In this document: in pieces, positions 56,100-64,000 of the stretch | Position numbering within the stretch: the stretch's first letter is position 1 | Layout: each line of letters opens with the position of its first letter | Source: Bryopsis sp. KO-2023 | Taxonomy: Eukaryota > Chlorophyta > Ulvophyceae > Bryopsidales > Bryopsidaceae | Assembly (NCBI GenBank): GCA_030272585.1 | Contig: BSYQ01000002.1 | Coordinates: 2,852,001 to 2,916,000, forward strand | Length of the DNA stretch: 64,000 nucleotides | Direction of reading: 5' to 3' | Made by a program: the position numbers and the translations under genes | The notes under the pieces: model-generated | The model's database searches: none | Told to the model about the DNA's origin: nothing | The model's input: the letters and a program-made list of their open reading frames with translations, nothing else

Positions 56100-56850
56100 T
56101 TTTGAGTGCACTCGCAATTTCCCCAATATTTTTGCTAAGAATTCCATCGTATCCTTCTGCGTGCATGTTGTTTCTTTTTAAGTGGACATGATACCTGAGG
56201 AATTTTATCGAGGTTGCTTTAATCTGGCGGATAGATGTGAACGCCCAACACACACAAAAGCTGCCTTAACACCATGAAAATATGCCATAGCACCTTGTTT
56301 GACGCCAACAAAAATGTCATCTATGTACGCATATTGTGAAGATTATTGGAGTCTAGACGTATGGTTATCTCTCAAAATAGGGTGTAATGAGACCTTGTGA
56401 AGTGCGTAACGAGGATTTCGGAAAAAGGCGTTACCCACCCTATCGGCAATGCTTTGAACTCTCAAACCTCTCCATTAATACGAATCGTGAAGTGCTTGCA
56501 GAAGACTCGGGAGACTCGGGAGACTCGGGGGCGGGGTCACAAAGAGATTACCCATAATGAATGTTAAAGAATTGCCACTCCACTCGAATTGTGGTGAGTT
56601 CGGAATAAAAACCCGCGAGCACTCGATCTCGATCTGGTCTTACACGAGGCGACTCAAAGGTTCAAGGACGTCACGTCGAGGAAACACAAGACGAAAACGT
56701 CGGTGAAAGTGAGTCGGCGACGCGTCGGCGACGGCGTCGGCGGTACCCCCCTTTAGCCTTGTTAACACTATGCTGTGTTGGGATTCGGCTCGTTCTATTC
56801 TTCTTGTGGAAGTCTAGGTGATGGTAAGCGTCTTCTATGTCGAATGAGAT
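56100..56850 (-). pseudogene. Reverse transcriptase remnant, class uncertain
   Basis: Reading on the minus strand, WLISFDIEDAYHHLDFHKK (about 56795-56855) matches RT motif A. QYAYIDDIFVGVKQG (about 56295-56335) is a YxDD active-site motif. A following stretch with FLRYHVHLKRN resembles the LG-type connection after the palm. The intervening sequence has stops and frame changes. Motif A of the SFDIEDAYHH type is seen in DIRS-like and some gypsy-like elements. Assignment beyond RT is not possible here. Confidence 0.6.
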
Positions 56851-57290
56851 CAACCAAGTCAACGCATCTGACGGTGTCTCGCATGCCATTGATGTCAAGA
56901 AAGCCGGCTGCCGTGTAGTCGGCACCGCCACAAGGGAAAAGGGTGGGGAACGCCATCGAAAAGAGTCCTCGGGTCATGAACTCCTCGACCGGGTGCGTGA
57001 GCTGCCAAAACATCTCCTCCAGCTCGCCACGTCTATCGGACCGAAATTGCTTCGGTCCTCGTATCCTTGAACCAAAGGCAAGAATCTTCTTCATAAGGCT
57101 CAAATCACCCTCATCTACGAGGTCCTTCAAGTCCTTCACCGTCATCTTGTTGATGTCTTGGTTCCCCTTGAGGAACACCCGTGCGATGCCAAACGCGGCT
57201 TTGCGATCTGCGAGATTTACGACCAAAAACTTGAAGCGTGGATGCCGTGCGAAACGACGATCCGGCCATCGCATCAGATGAAGAGCGTGA
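56800..57290 (-). pseudogene. Helitron-like N-terminal domain in rearranged order
   Basis: The 159-residue open stretch (56795-57274) begins with LMRWPDRRFARHPRFKFLVV, continues through TVKDLKDLVDEGD and RIRGPKQFRSDRRGELEEMF, and then shows PVEEFMTRGLFSMAFPTLFP. In Helitron replicases the FPTLFP part precedes the HLMR..RRF..HPRF part, so here the two blocks are swapped. The end runs directly into the RT motif in another frame. No Rep HUH or helicase part is seen. I take this as a rearranged remnant. Confidence 0.6.
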
Positions 57291-60200
57291 GTTTCTTACA
57301 TTGATTGTTTAGGTGGCACAAGTCCACGATTATTTGATGTTTGCCACTTTTGGGGGGTATTATGAACGCGAGTGATGCACGATTGTGTCGCCTTCCAGGT
57401 ACTATTGCAGCTCACTTTATGAATTATTATAACATAAGCTTTCACACTTGTCCAATTACCTTATAAGTAGAGACGTCCCTGTCAAGTATGAGTCGGGCCA
57501 TACTCCCATCAAAGTGGACTCCCGACAAAACAACCCGTCTCTATCAACGGAAGCCCCCAACTGACGCCATATAGATTGGGCATTTTCCTGTGGTTTTATA
57601 GTAAAACTATTAGGTGATCCGCTTGTTTTGGATGTAATAACACATCGACTCGGAATTCCCTCACCTATATTCCCCATGCCACACATACTTTGCTAGGGAT
57701 GAACGGTTAAATTCAATGATTTAATGCCCCGTTGCACCTTCCCGGGATTGATTGTCCAGGGAATGGTGTCCACCCATATTCTCGTAACATCTTGAAGACA
57801 ATGCGCAACCTTGCAATTTGCTCGTCCCATGTTTTAGATCCCCAAACTCCATCGTCAACATATTTTAAAGATATTTCCTGATCAAGGCTTTAACTATTTT
57901 TTTCCTAGTGCAGCCTTCTTCCTCGTCCGAAAAAGTAGTTCGTTTAGAAAACAATTCATCACGAATATGCATTCACACCTCCACATGTTCGTTTCGATCT
58001 TATAAGATTCTCTACCTATATTCTGTGCTTGTCAACATCAAGCATACCGACGAATTAAGCTTGCATCAAATCTTGTTGCAAAAATAATAGCTTCGCATAG
58101 CAATCTTATCAAGTGATTAGTTGGATCGACTTTTCGACGAGTTCTGGGTTATACTACTCTCTCTTTCGTCGAGTCGGGGTCTGTCGGGATTCCTTTTCCC
58201 GCCTTACGCTTTCGGGTCCGTTGATCACGTCGACGTAGCTTAGGTCGCTTGTATAAGGACGGTTTGTTCCAAGTTGGTCTGGTCTTTCTTCTACGCCTAA
58301 CCCACGACTCTGTCACCCGAAAAGACTAACATCACCTCAGTCACGAGATTAAGTATTTAGTGACAGAAATCCCTCTAAGCAACGGACCGAATTCTCATTC
58401 GCTGATTAGTGTAGTGAGACTTTTATACTTAACAAATGCTATCTCTTTTCTCTCGCTTGAACACTCTAGAATATATGTTTTATTATGAGTGATCCCTTTT
58501 TTGTTATGATGATTGAACCCTCAAACGTGCTCACTTGTATGGCTTATTAAACATGATTATCGTAATCGCAAGAACCTATGATTATTAGTATTTATGATAC
58601 TAAACGGGTTACTCAACCTTGCTTCCCCGTTTTCTATTTTCCCATAAACTTGGTATTGTTCTCTTTGAAATTCCATTATCAGTCTCTATAACGGTGGATG
58701 TTTTGTGGTGAATATGCTTTTCCGTTTTTACATGCCAATACCTTCTTAGTTGTTATTCGTTCATTGTATTTGAAGGTCAAAAATGATCCTCTAGTCGTCT
58801 TAAAACCTTAATTCACACAATACTTGGATAAGATTGGGCATTTTATAAGGCCGAAGCTCGACATTCCAAAATAAAATCGTGCATATAAGGTATAAAATGC
58901 ACAATATATAGAAGAGAATTCGGCGTGGGTTGAGCGACAAGGAAGTCTGTTATTACCACTCCCACAACTGCCCTCACTCAACCGCGACAAGAACTTGAGG
59001 ATCACATAGTGAGATTCAACCCCTAATACGAACTATTCCAACCCAAACGATATTGTCGAGGTTCTCATGTTTAAAGTTAAATCAATGATAGAGCTTCCTC
59101 AATTTAAAAGCATGAGTTCTATAACTACCCTATTTAATGGGACAGTACCCTATTTAACACTCTTGCTGCTGTGGCCCGACTCAAACACCTTGTTGTTTCT
59201 ATCGAATCCACTAGAAATTTCCACTAAAAAAAACAAAAAAAAACCGATAGAGAATAAAAAGAACCAATTAAAGTGTTGCTCTATGTTCGACCAATATTCT
59301 TTTTTATGCTGAAGATTTCCATAATTGAAATCATATTATATGGATTCGGTCTCGATCATAATCGATTTTGTGCATAACATACAAACTAACCCCAAAGAGT
59401 CCATGCTCTTTTGGGGAAGGAAAGAATGGCGGTTGTGATGGCCATGATGGTGCCAAATCGGTACTCTAAGTGAGAATATTGCATTCACTTCTTATGATTG
59501 ATTCTCGTGTCACTCCTTACACATAACCAACTGATTGCCCCGAAACACCGCGTACATCTTGCGACAAGACGTCTTTTAGGGATTCACAAGAGAATATCCG
59601 ATATAAAAAGCTTTAATCAACCCCCCCGATAAAAAAAATCTATATTTGAAATCATGAAAATGCACGAGAAATATTCTATCTTGCTTTTGCTCGATCTGTC
59701 GGTGTGTTATTTTTGGTTCATACATGACAATTCTCTTTTTAACATGTATTATTCGTGTGATTTGGCATTTTATATGTCGGCCGGCACGTCGATATCATCA
59801 AAGATAATCGATTGAAGAAAGATCCGCTCACGCTCCGAGTACAACTCCCACAAAGGATCGCCGCGGGCAGTCATTGAGGACGGGATCTCACAGAACCTCG
59901 TCCACGTCTTTTAATCTCAAAAAAACAATGACCCACAGACAACGCGAACACTACGGATCTGGTACTTATACATTTGACCGGCGAGGGCACGTGACATTTG
60001 TTTGTGTCAACACACAAGTCATTATAAACTGGAGTATGGTTTTCTTGTGGGAATATAATCCAAAAAGTGCACTTGATCCTCTTTTCTTGCCCCTCACATA
60101 TGACGCTAACTTGTTCTTCGGCAAAAAAACGTTCTATATCGTTCACTTCTGCACCACCGTTAGCACCAAAAGAATTTCTAAGAAAGAACGTATCTATATT

Positions 60201-60320
60201 ATGCTAACTTGCAGTTAGAAAAAAACGCTCCACATCGTTAGCTTTTAAAATAGCGTTAGCTTGTACAATAGCGTTAGCATCATGAGGGTTGCCTTGATAA
60301 AATCTTGAGATGAGCTTTAC
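57291..60320. other. No gene seen
   Basis: AT-rich sequence. ORFs at 57456-57686 (minus), 59871-60146 (minus) and 59874-60218 (plus) carry no recognised motif. Confidence 0.4.
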
Positions 60321-60323
60321 CTT

Positions 60324-61010
60324 TCATGATTCCTCTGCTCGAAAAATGAAAGCGTTGATGAGAATCGTCTTGGGTGATTCACTCGGTGTAGCTTCTCGTC
60401 GTCGGGATGCACTCCATGTTGATGCGGTCATGTCCCGGGGAGTTCCTGGCAAGAACTTCCCCATTGTCATCAGATGCGAAAATTTCATAGAATTCAACGA
60501 CAGGCAGCTGGTAGGGACGTTTTCCTCCTCCTCCTTTTCGATGCTCCCCGCGTTGGTTGTACAAGCTCTTGGAAAGACTGCGGAGGTAGTCAGCTGAAAG
60601 CGACTCGAGTGTCTCGACCATAAGGGAACTTGAAACTTGGTTGGCGGTGTGGCCCAGCCTGATCTTTTCATGTAGTAACTTCCAGGCGCCTGGGTGTGTG
60701 TCTTGGCAGTCTGCACGAAGCTTGGAATCGTCGAAGCTATCCACAGCGAGGCACAACGTCTTATAGTTCAACAAGACGTATGGTCCGAGGACGGCACGAG
60801 TAATGGGAGGAGTCTCCCCACAACACAGTATCGCGAGTAACCCCGCCGTCCATGTACCTTTTGCAACAAAATATCTCGCAATCGCATGTGTTTCGCGAAA
60901 TACCTCGTTCCTAAGGCATTATCGTCAAAAAAGTTCTCGACTCCTTTCCCAATCAGGTCGCCAAGCACGAGAGAGTTAAGATTTGCAAAAGTGAACGGAG
61001 CGTTCATCAA
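60324..61010 (-). pseudogene. Unknown decayed coding segment
   Basis: Two overlapping minus-strand frames (60379-60774 and 60768-61010) look like one frameshifted protein. The upstream part reads NAPFTFANLNSLVLGDLIGK and ends near HGRRGYSRYC. The downstream part holds LNYKTLCLAVDSFDDSKL and QLPVVEFYEIFASDDNGE. Composition is protein-like rather than low complexity. I do not recognise the family; given the surroundings a mobile-element gene is likely. Confidence 0.3.
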
Positions 61011-62094
61011 TTCCTAAGGCATCACGACACATCGAGATTCTCCCCATGGCGTGATGAATGCTGTCGAGGATTTTGATTCGCGTTCCATCTTTATCGTGTA
61101 TCTGAAAAGGCATCCCATTCTATTGCTTTCATGGTATTTGGAATCGGCAAATTCCTTGACTTCTTTATTTCATTCAACTTGCAGTAAGAATGGCACATGC
61201 GTCAGCCTCCGAATAGGCATTTAAAAACGTAGATTATTCTTCTTGGTAGTCGAGGAGATGGAATATGCTTTTCGAGCACTGGCTGTCAGAAAGCTTCAAA
61301 GGGGAACAACATTTGACAACAGTCGTACTTACGTTGGCCCCACAAAGGCACCACGACCATATTTGATAGGGTAAAAGATCTACCCTAAGGAAACAGACAA
61401 AGGCCAGGCGTCGAAGACGTCCCGGGCCATAGAAGGGAACGGGGGAACTCGTTATTACACCCTTAACCCCCTCAAACACCCTTGACCCAGTGGTAGGGCT
61501 AAAGACCACAAGCAAGAAGTTTTTCCTATAGAAGTGTCCCCACCTAAGTAACCCTGGGTCGTACACATCACACACACAGTCACGCTAAAACGCGATCAGC
61601 CCATCTACCTACGGGATACCACTAGAAACCATCTAACCAAGCCATAACTACTATCAATATTGCCCTTGTCAGTCGAGACGTCTTCCCTAAAGCCGTCAAA
61701 TATTAAATTTACATTTTGGGTTTCATGGCAATAGGGTTTCTTGGCAGTTTCACTTTTCAAAATACTCTAGGAGAAAAAAAAAATACTGGAAAAAAAAATA
61801 TTAGTGGGTTTCAACCTTGGCGAAAAGATTCCTGAAGGTGTCCACGCAGAAAGAAGGCCAAGGAGATGCGTCGTCAATAACTCAACGGCCATGGATGTAA
61901 AGACTGCGCTGCGGACTGCGACTCTGAAGCAGTCTGCCAGCCTGAAACAACAGCCTAGAAGGCTGCAACAAGTTCTGAAACGGGAGAGCGAGAGAGAGCG
62001 AGTGTTCAGCCCCAAAATCGAGTTACAAGAATACCCTGAGGTGCTGCCCAAATACCCTAGGCTGCACCTCTGATCCAAACTGATCGTTCAAGGT
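61011..62094. other. No gene seen
   Basis: A plus-strand ORF at 61804-62073 (89 residues, Arg-rich) and a minus-strand ORF at 61234-61575 lack motifs. Confidence 0.35.
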
Positions 62095-62352
62095 CCTATC
62101 CATCAACATGACCTGACAGTCTGCCTCAGTGTCAGGTCCCCTGTCTGAAACCTTCTGAGCTGCCAGCCCTGCAGAAAAGCGTGTGCTAAGCTGTCAGCCC
62201 CCATTCACAGATCTAAGGGTTCCGCCCTGCTGCAGCAAACCGGCTGCAGCATTGCTGGTTCCCTAGAACTGCAGGCCTGTCAGTTCCCCTGAACTGCAGG
62301 TCTGCCAGTTCTCCTGAACTGAGGATCTGACAGTTCCCCTGAACTGCAGAAT
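62095..62352. repeat. CTGCAG/CTGTCAG word array with 29-bp repeats
   Basis: The words CTGCAG, CTGACAG, CTGTCAG and CTGCCAG recur in close order. The last part holds three to four copies of a roughly 29-bp unit containing CAGTTCCCCTGAACTGCAGG. It is the same style of array as in the hAT-type elements, but I see no ends or target duplication. Confidence 0.7.
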
Positions 62353-62753
62353 CCTTACAATGGAGGTTACGCGAAATGAAGATGTTCGGTTATTTTTGAA
62401 AAAGAAGGCACCAGGGGTTCGAACCCCATTAAAGTCCTAACTACATGAACTCGATCGAAATAGTCGACACGTCAGATAACCGGCAATTTTCCTTGAGAGG
62501 CAACATATCGTCATTTTTAGATATATATATATATATTTAGAATCAAACATAATGAATTAAACAACGAGTGACCGGCATCGTCAATCTTAGTCGATTTGGA
62601 TATCCTTTTTCGAGCAAAAAAGCCGAAGCAAAAGAAGCCGAAGCAAAAGAAACTCACTATAACCCTCTATTCTCTTGTAACTTCTAGCTTTCAACGACCC
62701 TAATTGTAATTCCTAAATGAGATGCTTTTTTCTTCAATTTTGGTAGTAGTGAT

Positions 62754-62995
62754 CAGTCATGGGCTTAGACCCCTGTGCACAGGATAGGACATAACAGACT
62801 GTCTGTTCTATGCACAATGTCCGACCTGTGCTGCACAAGCGCACAGGTCCGACCCTGTTCCGCGCACAGACACCTTGTTCTGTTCCAGCTTGTGGAATTT
62901 CGCAAAACAGGACAGCACAGGCTGCACAGATTCGTACAGAACCCTGTTTTGTGCGATGCACATAGCAGGGGTCTGTCCTATGCAACCCATGACTG
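62754..62995. mobile_element. Short hAT-type MITE (242 bp)
   Basis: The ends CAGTCATGGG and CCCATGACTG are inverted repeats. The flanks GTAGTGAT (62746-62753) and GTTGTGAT (62996-63003) match at 7 of 8 bases, fitting an aged hAT target duplication. The interior is built from TGCACAGG, CCTGTGC, ACAGGAC and related words in both orientations and encodes nothing. Confidence 0.85.
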
Positions 62996-63405
62996 GTTGT
63001 GATTGTGCTTGCATTCATGGTGGTGGTGGAATTCTACTTTCTTTTCGTAGCGGACTCACAATCCACACACCAATTACTGGAAAACTGTTGTTTCAACTTG
63101 AGAAACGGGGAAAGTCGCAAACCGTACCTTTTTGACGACACATGACATATAGGACTGAACTTGAGTGTGATGCACTCTCAGAATACCACTCCTGCGGATT
63201 CGTATCCTTCTTTCTCTTTATCTTGAAAATAACCCCAATGAAGGCACATCTAAAAAATCTCGGTGAAAACTTCCGGCCAAAGGATAAAATAGTCAAAGAA
63301 ATCTCGTAGTTCATTGAAAGAATGATAAATATTGACCAGGAACCATCCAAACGAAATGCGCTAAAAAACCTTTATCATATATTTTATTCATGATTTTTCT
63401 CGGCC

Positions 63406-63710
63406 TCAAGAAACAAGGAGCGGCATCTGAAGTTGAATAAATAATGCTACTCTTGTATATCCACGTTTAAGCATGTTCACAAATAACTCTAAGTCAGCTT
63501 CACATAAAAAACTTGACCTACTAAACCCATCTCTTGTATATAACTTATGCAAACGCAAACTTGTATAGATCCACGAAGTGAGCGTATGTCGAGGATGAAA
63601 ACTGCTTCGAGTGAAATAAGGGAACGTGTAGAACTTTTCGTAGTATGGTTTGATACCAGCAGAGTAACATATGTTGTTGATTTGCTTTTGTGAAAATATG
63701 CCCCAACCCA
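63406..63710 (-). pseudogene. RT-associated C-terminal fragment (non-LTR or Penelope-like)
   Basis: The stretch YTFPYFTRSSFHPRHTLTSW followed by LRLHKLYTRDGFSRSSFL and LELFVNMLKRGYTR resembles the conserved block after the RT palm in many non-LTR and Penelope-like elements (a SxHPxH motif, then R..R.C, then L..RGY). No palm motifs remain in the window and another frame overlaps, so only a remnant is claimed. Confidence 0.4.
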
Positions 63711-64000
63711 AAGTATCGCTTGCAATGCATATGTAAGCTTATCAAGACCCATCAACTTGTTTCATAACGGGACGGGTTTTTCGTTTTAGGAAGGTCTTGC
63801 AGAATCAAGTTCTCCCTCTTTAATATTTGAGCTCGTCAGCTGGCTATAAATTCCTCTTCTTTTTTTTTCTTTCATATCTATTGCTTACTTAAAGTGAAAA
63901 AAACGAAGCCGAAAACATGCTTTGAACAATACGTTTCAATTTAAACTAAGGGAAATGCTTCAGGGTTTTGATTGGTTGTATATTGTTTTGTTTTCAAAAC
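63711..64000. other. No gene seen
   Basis: AT-rich end of the window without features I can support. Confidence 0.4.

Noticed and set aside
62405-62430. AGGGGTTCGAACCCC as a tRNA T-arm
   Set aside because: It is a palindrome, so it reads as a T-arm on either strand; no D-arm or acceptor stem is found nearby.

Overview
The window reads as nuclear DNA of a eukaryote. Its genes are split by GT-AG introns of about 80 to 720 bases, whose splice phases fit when the exons are joined. There are no bacterial operons, ribosome binding sites, rRNA genes or clear canonical tRNA genes. The conserved genes are an XMAP215/ch-TOG type microtubule protein, an SLC10A7/BASS4-like transporter and a secreted protein with CBM3-like motifs. 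They suggest a protist, possibly an alga, but I cannot name the lineage.

Positions 1 to 34,700 are gene-bearing. An RGG/GGQ-rich repeat ORF (6-1025, +) faces an intact hAT transposase ORF (1797-4133, -), with two tandem repeat blocks between them. A GATC-word foldback array and an array of roughly 170-bp repeats follow. Next comes a multi-exon minus-strand gene (6570-13228) encoding the last TOG domain and C-terminal domain of an XMAP215 protein, fused in phase to a coiled-coil tail. A terminal-inverted-repeat element of about 1.95 kb (14064-16010) separates it from a four-exon BASS-type transporter (16989-19752, +), a coiled-coil protein with a C-terminal anchor (20656-22180, +), the seven-exon CBM3-like protein (23828-26548, -) and a coiled-coil gene with an 8-base first coding exon (27571-29388, -). 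Positions 31,650 to 34,700 are mostly homopolymer-rich low complexity.

Positions 34,700 to 64,000 are a graveyard of mobile elements with no gene I can call intact. It holds Ty3/gypsy gag, protease and RT remnants (40.98-44.70 kb, -), a non-LTR endonuclease remnant (45.34-46.21 kb, +), a rearranged Helitron-like N-terminal domain beside an RT remnant (56.1-57.3 kb, -), an RT-associated C-terminal remnant (63.4-63.7 kb, -) and two related repeats carrying paired tRNA-like modules (48.4-48.8 and 54.6-54.9 kb).

The clearest discovery is a set of three non-autonomous hAT-type elements at 37637-39032, 43706-44625 and 62754-62995. Each has CAG...CTG ends and an 8-bp target duplication (two perfect, one 7 of 8). 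Each is built largely from one iterated, self-complementary short word. Two of them interrupt older decayed coding sequences that read in frame across the empty site. One carries two tRNA-like modules pointing outward. Similar word arrays elsewhere in the window (GATCGG, GTTGATTCAAC, AGGTATC, CTGCAG) suggest this is a general way terminal regions are built in this genome. Product names rest on motif recognition from memory; no database search was run.
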